This document shows positions 39,590 to 54,500 of a stretch of DNA of 64,000 nt, in pieces. The stretch spans positions 43,322,425 through 43,386,424 of the forward strand of contig NC_090020.1 of the NCBI RefSeq assembly GCF_036417845.1, given 5' to 3'. The DNA is from Apteryx mantelli. Its lineage: Eukaryota; Chordata; Aves; Apterygiformes; Apterygidae. The position numbers were made by a program, and so were the translations under genes. The notes beneath the pieces were generated by a model, which saw only the letters and a list, made by a program, of their open reading frames with translations, was not told the DNA's origin and searched no databases. Position 1 is the first letter of the stretch, and each line of letters opens with the position of its first letter.

Positions 39590-42500
39590 TGAAGGTTTGT
39601 GGCAACCCTGTGTCAAGCAAGACTATCGGCGCCATTTTTCCAACAGCATGTCCTCACTTCCTGTCTGGGTCACATTCTGGTAATTCTTGCAATATTTCAA
39701 ACTTTTTCATTATTATTGTATCTGTTATGGTGATCTGTGATTAGTGATCTTGGATGTTACTATTGTAATTGTTTTGGGGCACCACAAACTGCGCCCATAT
39801 AAGACGGCGAACTTAATCGATCAATATTGTGTGTGGTCTGACTGCTCCACTGACCAGCCTCGTTCCCCCGTCTCTCTCCCTCTCCTCGGGCCTCCCTATT
39901 CCCTGAGGCACAACAATTAGGGCAATTAGTAACCCTACAATGGCCTCTAAGTGTTCGAGTGAAAGGAAGAGTCGCACATCTCTCCCTTTAAATCAAAAGC
40001 TAGAAATGATGAAGCTTAGTGAGGAGGGTATGATGAAAGCTGAGGTAGGCCTACAGCGAGGCCTCTTGCGCCAAACAGCCTAAGTTGTGAATGCAAAGGA
40101 AAAGGTCTTGAAGGAAATTCAAAGTGCTTCTCCAGTGAACACACAAATGGTAAGGAAGCCAAACAGCCTTCTTGCTGATATGGAGAAAGTTTTAGTGGTC
40201 TGGATAAGAGATCCAACCAGCCACAACATTCCCTTAAGCCAAAGCCTCATCCAGAGCAAGGCCCAAACTCTCTTCAATTCTATGAAGGCTGAGAGAGGTG
40301 AGGAAGCTGCAGAAGAAAAGTTTGAAGCTTTTTGAAGAAGTTGGTTCATGAGGTTTAAAGAAGTCGTCTCCATAAGATAAAAGTGCAAGGTGAAGCAGCA
40401 AGTGCTGATGCAGAAATTGCAGCAAGTCATCCAGAAGATCTAGCGAAGATAATTGATGAAGGTGACTACACTAAACAACAGATTTTCAATGTAGACGAAA
40501 CAGCCTTCTATTGGAAGAAGATGCCATCTAGGACTTTCATGGCTAGAGAGGAGAAGCTCATGCCTGGCTTCAAAGCTTCAAAGGACAGGCTGACTCTCTT
40601 GTTAGGGGCTAATGGAAAGCTGTTGACTTCAAGTTGAAGCCAATGCTCATTTACCATTCCGAAAATCCTAGGGCCCTGAAGAATTATGCTAAATCTACTC
40701 TGCCTGTGCTCTATAAATGGAACAAGAAAGCCTGGATGACAGCACATCTGTTTACAACACGGTTTACTGAATATTTTAAGTCCACTGTTGAGACCTACTG
40801 CTCAGAAGAAAAGATTCCTTTCAAAATATTACTGATCACTGACAATGCACTTGGTCACCCAAGAGCTCTGATGGAGATGTACACTGAGATTCATGTTGTT
40901 TTCATGCCTGCTAACACAACGTTCATTCTGCAGCCCATGGATCAAGGGGTAATTTCAGCTTTCAGGTCTTATTATTTAAGAAACACATTTCATAAGGCTA
41001 CAGCTGCCATAGACAGTGATTCCTCCGATGGATCTGGGCAAAGTAAATTGAAAACTTTCTGGAAAGGATTCACCATTCTAGATGCCATTAAGAACATTTC
41101 TGATTCATGGGAGGTCGTCAAAATATCAACATTAACAGGAGTTTGGAAGAAGTCAATTCCAACTCTCATGGATGACTTTGAGGGGTTCAAGACTTCAGTG
41201 GAGGAAGTAACTGCAGATGTGGTGGAAATAGCAAGAGAACTAGAATTAGAAGTGGAGCCTGAAGATGTGACTGAATTGCTGTAATCTCATGATAAAACTT
41301 TAACGGATGAGGAGTTGCTTCTTAGGGATGAGCACAGAAAGTGGTTTCTGGAGATGGAATGTACTCCTGGTGAAGATGTTGTGAACATGGCTGAAATGAA
41401 AACAAAGGATTCAGAATATTACACAAACTTAGTTGATAAAGCAGCGGCAGGGTTGGAGAGAATTGACTCCAATTTGGAAAAAAGTATTTTGCGGGTAAAA
41501 TACTATCAAACAGCATCACACGCTACAGAGAAATCCTTTGTGAAAGGAAGAGTCAACTGATGCGGCAAACTTTATTGCCATCTTATTTTAAGAAATTGCC
41601 ACAACCACCACAACCTTCAGCAACCACCACCCTAGTCAGTTAGCAGCCATCAACATCGAGGTAAGACCCTCCATCAGCAAAAAGATTATGACTCACTGAA
41701 GGCTCAGATGATGGTTAGCATCTTTTAGCAATAAAGTATTTTTTAATTAAGGTATGTACATTGTTTTTTTAGACATAATGCTATTGCACACTTAATACAC
41801 TACAGTATAGTGTAAACATAACTTTTATATGCACTGGGAAACCAAAAAATTTGTGTGACTTGCTTTATTGTGATATTTGCTTTATTGCAGTGGTCTGGAA
41901 CCGAACCTACAATATCTCCGAGGTACGCCTCTATAGTAATTTCAGTATTTCATGTACCAGAGACACCCAAATCATTTGGAAACTCATTTTACTGATTATT
42001 TTCCAAGATACTTAAGTGATGATCTGCTCAGAGGTGGCCAGCTTCCATATAATGCACTACTAAGAAGAAGCAATACTTAGAACTCAAGTATGCCCACTCA
42101 GAGAGATAATTACTATCAAATATGCATACAGCTTTGCAAAGCTTCTGATTGTAGTCCTCTACTACATCTTGAATAGCAAAGAAAAAACCCTAAGGTATAC
42201 AATATTTTTTAGATCTGTCCTCCTACTGTATAAACACACCTCAACTCAACCACAGTCCAGTGGATCTTTCACTGCAGAAGTACCTTGACAAACTGACCTT
42301 TCTCACTAGTCTGCAAGAGAAAAGAAAAAGGGGGGAAAAAAAAAAAGCTGCTTCTCATATACCCAAGTGCCCTTCTATATATACTTTTTTTTTTTTTTTT
42401 TGGGGGGGGGGAGTAGCTGTACATTATATAAAACAAAAACTACATACACAATACCTATATAGAAAAATCACCATTACGTCTACAAGGATGCTGTATAACA

Positions 42501-45500
42501 GTGCTCACTAATTTTGTTTCTCCTTATTATTGAACATCTGACTCCAAACTATTCAAATACTGCTTTCAAAACAAGTTTTCAATGGCATTAACCACTGCTG
42601 TCTCTCCCCCTAGCTCCTTGCCTTGCATCCAAACTCCAGCTTCTCAGTAGATCCATCTCCCTTGTCCACTCACCACCTTCTTCCCAACCATCTGGCTTGT
42701 ACTACCATCCTCACTGCCCAGCAAACTTCGGTCCTCTGTAAATCCCACTCGTATTCAACATTCAGTTTCTCTCTCTCTGTGCCCATTCAGGCGTTACTGA
42801 GCGGGACAGAGGAGCTGGAAAGAGCCACAGGGCACACCTCAGGTTTGCTCTGCACATCCTAGATCCCTCAACACAACTTTCCCTGACGACATCAGCGACA
42901 TTAAGAGGTAGAAAACAAACCAAATGAACAGCAGCAAGTGTTTTAACTTTGTAAACTGGGAGCTTCAGCTTATAATTAACTCTAGAGGAAGCAAGCAGAG
43001 CAAGCCAAGAAGCCAGTACCTCAATTTTTGCTCAGAGAGGATTTGACTGGTAAGACTTTACAATTTTAAAAAATAGAAATACAGACCGAGGCTCAATTCT
43101 AAAAGGAAAAACTGCACAAATTACGTATCTAAAGTCATCTTATTGGGTGAATACAGAAAATTAACTGGATTTTTCATCCAGGAATGGCATTCTCCTAGTG
43201 GATGGTATTACTGGTATTAATTTTGTTTGCTTTACTATTTTTGTCTGCAGTTATAAAGTCAGATCACTCTTTAGCAAGGCTCATCTAGCATGTATGCCAG
43301 GTAAAGTGACAGTTTTCAGACTGTTGAACTCAATCCCCATATCAAGAAAATTCATTTTTTAAAAATCTTTGAATTTAAAAAAGAAATAGCAACACACCAA
43401 AAAGTAACAGTGCACTTCAAAAGGGAAGAAACAAAAGAAGTATGACATGGATTTGCTACAGAAATCTAGTGCTAAACTTCAAAAGATGTTTCCCTATTTT
43501 TAGTTGCTGGAATTTTTCATCTTTACAAGTATTTTAAAAGAAAAGCAGCTAGCTTGATAGCAAAGAGAACAGGAATATATAACAAACATCGGAATCAACA
43601 ATCCAGTTTCCAGTACCCTAATATATTTAGAGATTCACTTAGTGTAAAAGTTAAAGTACTGTTTTACTCAAGCTCTATCTGAGAAATTTGCGGACACAGA
43701 CTGGCAGGTAAAATGGAGTGCAAATATGCACCAGTCTATGAGCACTTACATTGAAAAGATTTCTAACAATTCTTTGGCTCTTTTATCAAGTAAAAAAATG
43801 CATAGCCAGATCCAGTGGTTGGAAGATGAAGTTAGACAAACTTTAATGAGAAATAAGGCAAAAACATTTCTTAACCACAAAAAACACCCTAGAAATTATC
43901 AGTTGCTTCAAGCCTTGAAATGACAGCTGGGCTCCCATTTCAAAAGTTGTTTTTTAAAGAAAAATTATGGTCTGTATTATACAGGAAGTTAGACAAGAGA
44001 AGCATTGGACTCCTTTCGAACCTTAAATTCTGCTGGTTTGCCTGTAGGAACAAAACAAAGGTTTCAGATATTTTTAAATGTGTTTGAAGCATAACTTCTT
44101 TTAACCTTTATCATTTACACTTTCTTGGCAGGGAATGGAAGGGGTAAGAAGGATAGGAAAAAAACTCTTAAGAAAAAAAAAATCAGTAAATCAAAATAAG
44201 AATACTTATGGGATACTGAAGTAGTACCTAAAAATTGAATATGAATATGAATAAATAATGAAAACACCTGTAAATGTAATGTAAAGTTGGGTGAGTGGAA
44301 GATTAAACAGATTTGGTCAGGCTGTAACTAGCTATTAGAACAAATCTCAGTAGGTATAAAACTGCATCTTTATTACATCTTTAATCATTCATATTCTCTT
44401 TGCCACTGTCTGTGAGGGCATCAGATAATGCAAGCTGGTTCACAGTTCATTGTGACAATGCCCGTGGAGAAGACGTTGTCTTTGTTGCCCCTGTAAGAAT
44501 GACAAATTGAACAAAGACAAACAAGAAACTGAAAGATGTTTGCTTTCTCTTTGCAGAATAAGGAGAAATATCACTCACACATTTCTCCTGATACCAGAAG
44601 TTTTCCAAAGAAGTAAATATTTATATAGAGAGCCCCAATTCAGTTCTTTTCTCATGATAACAATTTTAGAATGCTTCAGAGAAGTATTTCTATAGATCTG
44701 CCACAGTTCAGCACAGGGAATTTAGTATATTCACATTACATATATACCCCTCAGCAAAAGACCAATTTCTGAGATAACTACCTTTAGAATTTTTCCCATA
44801 TGGGTTCAAACAGCCAGACAAGATACAGAATTGACAGCTCTGTCAAGAGTTTTAGGTAGGTAATTTCATTAGTTGCATTCCCACACATCATTATATTAAG
44901 TAACACCGCACAAATGCTATAAAAAGACTTCTCTTGCCTGGTAACACAGAAGTGGATCTTTAATTAAATAGATTTTAAAGATACCATGAATAGTTTTCCA
45001 ATCCAAGAAGTCTATGAGGAATTTGGCTTGACTGTCCTTTTAAAAGACAGATTTACATCAGTTACTGAAAAACTTTCAGAGAACATAATACAGGTGATTA
45101 AAAAATAAAAATAAAAACAGAATCAATGAAAAGAACAACCATGAGAATTCACAGTGGCAGTGGCTGGCTTTCCTTTGCAGAGAGAAAACAAAAAGAAATA
45201 TCATCATTCTAACTGACTAACTGATTGTATTATATTGCAGAAATGATATAATAAAGGGATACACATAAAGACTCAAAGAACCAATTAATGCAACAGGAGA
45301 CAATACATAATTAAAAAACTTGGACAGCTGAAGACTGAGTATACCTCAAGGAAGAAAAATGATGAGTAAGAAAATAAATGCTATTAAACGCAGTCTTAAT
45401 TTCACTCCACAGTTTTTATTCATCTCTCCTGAGACAATAACCTCATGGCCAACCAAGTAGCACAGCACCAACAAAATCTAAAGGTTTAAGTTCAGAAAAG

Positions 45501-48500
45501 AAAAAAAACACCTTTCTTCCAACAGCAAAATTAGCATTCAATATGTCACAGAGAAACTGTTATTCTTCACCCAGTCAGTACTCTGGGAAATACCTGTTCT
45601 GTAGCACTAACACTCAATTTGGTTTTTCATCCCAATGAAGCTATTGGCCAGCACATTACCACCTACATCTATTGCATACAACTTATATACCCAGAATTTA
45701 TAACACCAGCTTTTATCCAAACTGCAGTTTGCGAGCAAGAAGGGAATGTGGTCCAAGAGAAACACAATAAACATGTAGACACGAATGAAACACCTGTAAG
45801 AAACTACTTCCCCTAATAGTGGTCTGAAGTCCAAATCTAAGCATTGCTGTAGGCCACTGGATACAATGGCCCATTCTCCCTAAACAGTGGTGAACCAAAC
45901 TAATGAGTAATATTATCAATTAATGATCCTGGACAATCAGCTACCCACTAATTCTGACCGTGGGTTAATAATTTATCAGTTCTTCCTTCAATTTCCCACA
46001 TCTGAAGTGCAAAGCGTTGTGACTGAGCAATAAGCCTCTGCAATAGAGGAAGGCTCAGAAGAGATGGGCAAGGGTGAGGTGCCCATGAAGCTCAAGGAAT
46101 AATGTAGGGTGAGACTGATCACAGCTGTTGCAAAGAAAGCTGACTTTATGTCAACACAAAAGGGGACAGGAAGGTGGCCTTTGTTTTAGATAAACAACTA
46201 CATAAATGCTTCTTCTGAGTTCATCAAAAGAGTGCGAATGTCTCCCTGAGTTAGCCAGACCAGCGTGAGGGGGGAGTGTACACGTGGCTCAGCCCAATAC
46301 AGAGTATAAAAACTGAACAACTAACAAAAGAATTTTGAAGAGAGCCATGGGCTTGAGCTGGTTTCCACCCATGTGTTCCTCCTCGGTGACTGGGGACGCC
46401 CAGCATCATGACAGTGAGCATATTATAGAGACTGGTAATGGGGATCACTTTTTCCATTATGATTGAACTGTATATTGCAATTGCTATATTTTCCCAAGTG
46501 TAACGTATACTTGTATTGTGATTTTGGTATATTGCTGTATCACTCTGCTAAATCAAAAATTCCTTGTAATATCTTCAAATAACTAAATTTTGATATTAAA
46601 CATTACACCCTCCATGTGTGGAATATCTAAAAGAACCTGGTCACAAAGTATTGGACTCTGACATTAATACCTCTAAATAAAGAGGAAAATGGTGAAACAT
46701 TTTATGTTGTCCTAAAACACAAATGAAAGACAAATCAGTGCCTGATCTTTTCATATCTATGCTACAGAAAACAGATTTATTTAATAGCAGCTTCTCTTAA
46801 TACTGCCACAATATTGCACTCACAAGTACTGGATGCCAGGAGAGACCAGAAATTATTTTGCCACTTGGATTTTAGAAAAGTAGTTTGGAAAGACAATAAA
46901 ATGCCAATATGATCTTTCTTGGTTACATTATGTATTATGCCTTCTACACAGTTTCTTCTGAACACCTTCTCATGCTGGAGCAGAACTATCAGGACCTCAG
47001 TAATACCAACCACCATGACCCTGATTCTGACCCTGGATCAGTCAGATCCAGATGAACAACCCCATGCATGCACCCACTAAAGCCATTGCAAAGAAAACTC
47101 AGAGTTGATAAAGGTACACTAAAGCATGGTGAGGAAAAGCATGAAATATTCATATATACTCTGAATTCTAAATTAATGTGCCATCCTGCACACCACATGG
47201 ACAGGTCAGTAAAAGACCCTACTAGTGTGCAGTAACAAGCAAAAGGCCATATATGTTGTGTGTATATGTGTATATTTTAAAGAGCATACAAGAAAAAATA
47301 TATATTACAAAGCCCCTGCATAAAACATTAATATTCCAGGCAAGCACATATCATATTCTATTCACATTAGTTTCTTATAAAGTATAGCAGATACAGAAGT
47401 CAGAGACAGATAATATAAATGATTACAAGCAGGAGAGACTTCCACAGGATGAGAGTGAGGAATCACATACTGTGTAGCTTAGAAAAAAAACAAGAATGAA
47501 CACAAAAAAAAATATAGTTTAACAGACTGGAGTGATATTGCAAACCACAAGTTCTTCTTCATCTTTTCTCATAATAAAAAAAGGGACATCCTTTAAAAAT
47601 CAAAAGATAAGTGGGTATACAGAGTGAAAATACATATATATATGAATCCATATCTCTTCATGAAATTTCACTCAGGTGGTGAAAAACAAATCAGGCATGT
47701 ATATAGACCAAAACCTCCATGTTCATTAAGTAGAATATTTCACAAGTGATAAACAGTCAGCTTTTAGAGTATAAGAAGGCTTCTAAGCAATGAGGTGAAG
47801 CAGAAATTGCCCTCAAACAAGCTACTACGTAACTAGATGATCACATCCATACACTTTCATCCAAAACATGTAGCGCAGGCCAATGCTAAAGGCAGGATAC
47901 ACAATGAAGAGATTTTCTGATCTAGTGCAGCAACACCTATATTCCTAAAGTTTGAATCTCCAACAAAACTGCAAGACATACTCTTGACAAAAAAAAAGCA
48001 TCATTGTGAATCCAACTTCAGACATATACAGAGCATGAATAAACCATCTTTAAGAAAAAAATACCTTTCAAGATTATGTTTTTGGCAATTATGCAACAGA
48101 ATTGTCATATTTTCTTGGCAATTAACAGAAATACAGCACAGCAGAAATTTGTACATAATATTGCTCCTGTGGGAGAAGTTAATGGCACAAGTCAGGAACT
48201 TCATGCATCATGAAGGCTTCCTCACATGCCACATTTTTTATATATGGCCATAAAAACAAGTAAATGTGTAAATTACCTATACACAGGGCACAGTCACAGG
48301 ATCAATTGTTTTAACAAATGTTACACACATACATATGTTTCAGAAAGTATTAATAACTAGATACACATCTCTTCTTTTAAACAAAAATTAATTCAGTCTC
48401 AGAACCAATCTTAAAAAAAGAAAATCTAAAATCTAATACTAAATAGACAAATATTCACCTCTAAGTATCCTTCAGGATTCCAACTTTTTTACTTTAAACC

Positions 48501-51500
48501 CAGAGATGCTGATGAGTTTATAGCATGCTTGCTGCTAGAACAATACATTATGAATAAGAGAATATTTTTTCCTCCATTCCTCAAGGTACACAAAGAAAAC
48601 TCAGAAAATACGCAGTATTATGCAATTGCTTATAGATTAAACAAGCAAATAATGGAAGGATCATGCAGTCATTTACTGCATTCATAAGACATCAACTACA
48701 CAAGGAGACTGCAAGTTCTCCTTGCACTACCCCATTTCATTTTTTAAACGTTCTCTGCTCAGGTGCCCCATTAGCTGAATTAGTTCTGTGGATTTAATTC
48801 CTTGGCCAAGGAAAAACTCTCTTGAACTTCACAAAGATTTTCACTAAACCAAAGTCTATGGGATTAAGTCTTTACAGATTCTTGAAACAAACTGAGAAAG
48901 TGAATTAAGGTGGTTCAAATTCAAATTACTCCTTAACAGCTACATTCGCACTCAACCCAACTTGCCATCCAGGCTGGAAAAAAATATCAGTGACAATGAC
49001 ACTTCAGTGTATGTAGAGGCACACATCTATAAGTAAACCTGCTTTCATACTAAAAAAACAAATGAATTTCACCATGGTACTTTGCAGGAGTTTTCTTGCA
49101 AGCTTAACTACAAAAGACAATTTAAAGCTTTTTTTATACAGGATGTAGCAAAATGCAATTCCACTATATATTAGATGGTGGTGAAGCCACAGAGAATCTC
49201 AAAACATAAACCCTAACACACACGAGAAGCATTGTATTTTGCAGGACTCATAAAACTACAGACAGATATAAAGCAATGTCACCCCCAAGCAAGCTCATAG
49301 AAAGACCACAGATGTACATGGTACTGGTTTCAGCACACAGAGAACTCGAAACAAATGATGACCAAAGTTGTTTGTATTAGTTTTGCATTAGTTTCTCAAT
49401 ACGCTGAGGAGACAGAAGCAAACTGGTTCATTGCATAGTGCAGATAAAGAAAATTCTCAGACAGCTACTTTGTAACACATCTTCAGAACTACTTTCCATT
49501 TCTGCACACATATGCTGTATTCTAAAGAGTTAACTTCATAACCTTCTGTAATTTCACTTGATTTTCAAATGACTTGCCTCCTTTAAAGGAAAGTCATACT
49601 TACCTATAGTCTCATCAGATCTCTTAGCATTTAAATGTTGGGACTTCTATGCTTGGCACTGGTAAATATCATTTCAAAAAGGCAGAAGGCCACAGTATCA
49701 CAAACAACTGATTTTTGTGTACCTACACTATCAGTTACCTACTTAGTGGGGTTCGTGAGTTAGTATAATTGCGCACACTGTAGTTCTATAAACTTTATGC
49801 CTAAAACTACACAGTTTTTTTTACACAGTACTGAGTTTAAATATCTTTAGCCCCTACCTCAGACAAGAGGTATCTTGTCTTCTCCCAATGTGCATTTTAC
49901 ACCTAAAAGTCTAAAAGCTGTTGCTATAAATTATGTTGTTCTGTTTTTGCCAGTGTATTACGTGTTCCTTATATATCCAATTCATTTTCTAAGTAAATTT
50001 TACTAACCAAACCATGGAAATAACAAACTAATTCTTATCCTGATAAGATACATAGCAATGATAAAAATAAAGCAAGAATAACGAAGTCAGTCTTCCACAA
50101 CTTTGTTGAACCATTTTACTCTGAAATTGGTATGTTCTGTGTACACCTCCTGTGTGGGTGAAGGCTTACTAGGAATCAACAGAAGGATGTGTTACACCTG
50201 CTTATAGATGTATACATTCATGGCTAAAGATACAACAGGCCAGACTTCCACAGCATATATCAAAAGAGAATTTTAACTGGTAACAGGCACATATGAAATG
50301 AGATTATGCAACAGTAGAAAAGTTCTCCAAAGGTATCTTACAAAATGCACTATCCAACCAGATTACAAAATTTTAAGACAGGGGAGTTCAGATACACACT
50401 TTAATTATAGAGAATTAACAAATTGCCACCCATAAGCCAGAACACTGCAACTGTCCATGTGCACATTTTATCCTTGCCCTACTGTAAAGCACGTTCCCAA
50501 ACATCTACAAAGGATATTTAGGTTTCATTACTTCGCATTGCCGATAGTACACACGTAGTCAAGTTACAATAGTTACAGCAGCTTGGCTAGCATATAGCAT
50601 CTCTTCAAGACAATGGAACTTAATCACCTCTGATTGCATCTATCCATTATCTATTAGGTATCCTTTTTCACCTTTTTGTTATGTTGGCTTGTCATGAAGT
50701 TTGCGTCTTAATTTAAATTCCTTGCTTTAAAACACTGCTATACAGCTTTACCCTCCTTTAGAAAAATGTTTACCTTCTGAGGGGTCAAAACCCTCTGCCT
50801 GAACTTTTCAATCGTATCTTGACCTGCAGCCGCCCATGCACTGGCAAATGCTTCCGCTTTGTCTTGATCCAGCTGAATGCTTTGCAGCTGCTGTTGTAGT
50901 GCAGCAGGCTTCAAATTATGATAGACCGCCTGTTAAAAGGAAAAATAACTGCTATTGTAGAAGTACTGCTCTACAAGTTGTGCCAGATATATTCCACCAC
51001 TGATGGCCTCCACATTCACACAAGATTTTTACTAGTGATACTACTGTGAGACTGCAAGCATCCTGTTCACCTTGACCCTTTGAGAAGAGAGAAGGGTACA
51101 GCTGTCCCAGTTCTGTCTAAGTGTAATATTACAAATGACTCTTCTCAAGATGGACAAATTGCAGAAAAAACACAGGTGAATCTGAGTAATAGTACAAGTA
51201 CATGCCTTCACTGTAGGTAATGCCAAAGCAGCTGTCACTACAGACAAGGGGGCTTTGCAGTCTACTGAGACCATGAAGAAAGGACAACGTTTCCAAATTC
51301 ATGCTGTTCAAGAAAGCTTTAACTATAAGGTAATATTCCGCAAAGGCAGGCTCAGTTTGCCGAGAAAGGCAAGTTAGCTATTTCCTCCATATAAGTACTG
51401 ATTTTGGTGATAAACACTCTGTGTCACATGTTGGCCTCTCCTTTCAGGGCAGGGCACCACCATGTTCAGCAAGATAAAAACAAAACAAAAAAAAAAAAAA

Positions 51501-54500
51501 AAAAAACCCACACAGCAGGGAACAAAGACCATGCAGTCATCTTAGGTTGTCTGCGATATGACCACAGATCAAAAGGCTGTTAAAAAAGATTACGCTCTTA
51601 CAGAACAAGCAGGTACTCTCAAGAGATGCCTGTCAGGCAGAAAATAAGAGTCCTTACACATGATGTATTCCAACCAGGAATCTTCTTTGGACTGACACTA
51701 TTTATCTTTCATTTTCTTATGCAAAATAAATGCAAGTCCTAGAGGAGACTCAACTGCTTTTTCTATTCATCTCCAATAATTGTATAAATGAAGCAGTGCA
51801 ATGAAAATAAGAGCAGTGAAGAAGACAGGTAAATTAGTTGTTTGGTTGAGCTGAGATGAAAATTCAGAATTCCAGTCTGGATGTAACCTGTTTTTTGTTG
51901 GGTAGGAGGTAGGGGGAGGACTGTTGAGTTTGTTTTCTTTTTAATGCTGTGGAATATGTTAACAAAGTGAATGAATCACAAACACTTTTGACTAAATATT
52001 TGTTTTCTACATCAGATAAAGAAGAAAAAAAACATATGCTCAAAAAATGGCAAGAAAGGATAAAACTGAAATCCCCTAACAGACCTATCTGAGTCAGTAT
52101 GCATGCCCTGACAAGACCTTTAAAAGTGCACAGAATACACCTACTATACTTGCATGGAAAAGGATGGATAACATTCCAGTTGTGACCATTTAAGAAAGAG
52201 CCCAGACTTCTTCAGTTGCCATATTTACTGTGTAATACTTTGGCTTCCCATCTGAGTGGTGGACTACTAGCTAACCACAGCAGAAACAGAAAACCTCTTC
52301 CATTACAAGATATTTAGCTCTACACCATGCAGTCACCTCCTCATTCAAATACTACAGCCGCATTATGTGGCTCAATAATAATGCAAATATTTTTCTTCTA
52401 AGAGTTAAAAAAAATTGAGAGATTGCTTAGAATTAATAAAAGGAAAGACAGTATCTCAGAATTTTCAATATTTCTCTCATAGTTATGCAAAGCTGGTTCC
52501 CACCATCTGTATTTACATTAGTTGGAATGTCACTCCACAAATACAGTTAGTCCAATGCAAATCAGTAAGGCATGCAAACAGAAGCAGTAAAAAAATCAAG
52601 CCCTCAAAACATAGAGTATACTAGAGATGCATGTTTTTAGGAATATCTTTTTAACTTAACTTCTATATTTTTGAAATCTACAATCTGATAAAAATATATA
52701 TCTACCAATTTATAATGATAAAAAAATGGTACCTGTTCCAAAATGAATGATATTGTTTCAAGAACTAGATGAAGATCCTGCTTTTCCAATGAAAAAGCTA
52801 CTTGAAGTTTTTCTTCCTCCTCTTTACTGAAGCTGCTTTCAGCCTGAAGTACAAAAATGGTTACTCCTGACAGTCTATTTAGCCACCAAAAACATACTTG
52901 CCAAAACAAAAAGCTTTCTCCCCATTTTTATAAACATAGTGGCTGTCCACTTGTTTCTAAATGGAAACAACAAAGGAAAACCGTTTTCCAACAGAAAAAT
53001 ACAATGTGATTCATTTCCCTGGAAATCAGAATGAACTTCTCATGATATTGTGGGCTCTTACTAAGATTTTTTTTTAAATGCATCACAAGAATATGCTTTC
53101 TCCCTGCATTTGAATAAATATACCTGAAAGCTACTAAGCAAACATTTATGTTTTGACTACATCAGATCATCTGCAACATCCTTTTATAAATAAAAATATG
53201 AAGACTAAGAAGTGCACTACTCGAACCAGAACTCGGAGAAAACAGAAGGCAAAATTGTAGTTACATATGCTTCTGCCACTCTGGATACTGACATTTTTCT
53301 GTTTTGAAAACTATCCATGTTGTTATAAAAGAAATAAAGTTCTCATGTAAGTTATTTTGAAAGTCAGATTTGAATACAATCTATAGTGCATTGTATTATT
53401 AAAGATTACTGAGAAAGTAATGTACTGTACATTTAAATATAAGAACCATATTTATCGTATTACAATAAGTAGTATCTTAAAAACAGATACCGTAATCTTT
53501 TAATATGTAATTATTAATAAAAATCTATGTTACAGACATCAAAGCCCCATATTTAGATCACTTGTAATCCAAAACTGCAAAGCAACACAAAAAAGCAACT
53601 GAGCTGCCAGAATAAACAAAACAATGCAATTATACAAAAGCTTCAATGGTCACAATGTTTGTAATAAGAATATCAAAATGAAAATATTACTTGAATCATT
53701 AGCTGGTAGAAGGAAACGCAGAGCTCCAGGTATCTGCTTTGTTAAGCCAAGCCTTGTTTAAAGTTTCCAGCAATTCCACATGCCCCAGTGCCAGATACTT
53801 TGGAAAGGACAACTGAATAACCCATGAGATTAGTCTTTTCAATTTAGCTTATTCACTCAAATCCAGCTCATATCAATAGTGATTAGCTACTTTTTAAACT
53901 ACTCAATAGCTGGTTAGTAAGTTGGTGACACTTTCCAGTTACTAATGAGCTACTATCCATTCAAAACAATTGCAAAACCCTCTACAATAACTACAGCATC
54001 CTAGCTAGTAATTTTTGTAGGGAAAAAAACCAGTATATCAGTCAAATAAAAAAAACCCACATATCAGAGGTCATAATTATGACTCTGCAAGTTTGTATTT
54101 TCTATCCTTGCTACTCCTAATATACAATATTTTAACTTTTACTGTGTGCGTCTGTGGTGTGTGTGTATATATATATATATATACATATAAAAAAAACTTT
54201 CTCTATATATACGCATTTCTTCTAAACACAAAACAAGGGAATACACGAAATATAACACTGACAGATATAAAGTATTTCATAAAGCTGAAAGAAATTTTCA
54301 ATCAAATCACTTGTTTTAACATTTCTTTTACAGTTCCATCTGCAATTTTTAGTTTCAAACAGATTTAATCTGTTTGACTTTTGGCACTACATCATGAAAC
54401 TGACTACTGATTTTATTTCTGTCATGCAAAATAAAACCCCTGAACTAAAACATCTGTAAAGATGACAACAATATTCATTACAGAGTTTTGGGCTTTGTTT

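Larger units (their letters stand above)
39490..41931 (+). mobile_element. Tigger1-like DNA transposon (TcMar-Tigger), near full length, inactive
   Basis: The left end reads CAGGCATACCTC and the right end, reversed, GAGGCGTACCTC: inverted repeats matching at 10 of 12 positions. The element is flanked by TA on both sides (39488-39489 and 41932-41933), the Tc1/mariner target duplication. Its 2442 bp compare with about 2.4 kb for the Tigger1 consensus as I remember it. The excess is mainly a G run and a T28 tract near the left end (39543-39583), where the consensus has only a short T run. The 5' non-coding part, transposase region and A+T-rich 3' end follow Tigger1 in order. Many consensus CpG sites are TG or CA here, consistent with methylation decay. 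It lies in COMMD10 intron 4, antisense to the gene. The family assignment is from memory, not from a database search. Confidence 0.93.
30185..50773 (-). other. COMMD10 intron 4
   Basis: This 20.6-kb intron separates exons 4 and 5. It contains an MIR (32.4 kb), the Tigger1-like transposon (39.5-41.9 kb), a T17G10 run (42.4 kb) and an LTR-like segment near 46.0-46.6 kb. The remainder holds nothing I can name. Confidence 0.88.

Noticed and set aside
40119..40430. Minus-strand ORFs within the Tigger element
   Set aside because: They are antisense shadows of the transposase coding region.
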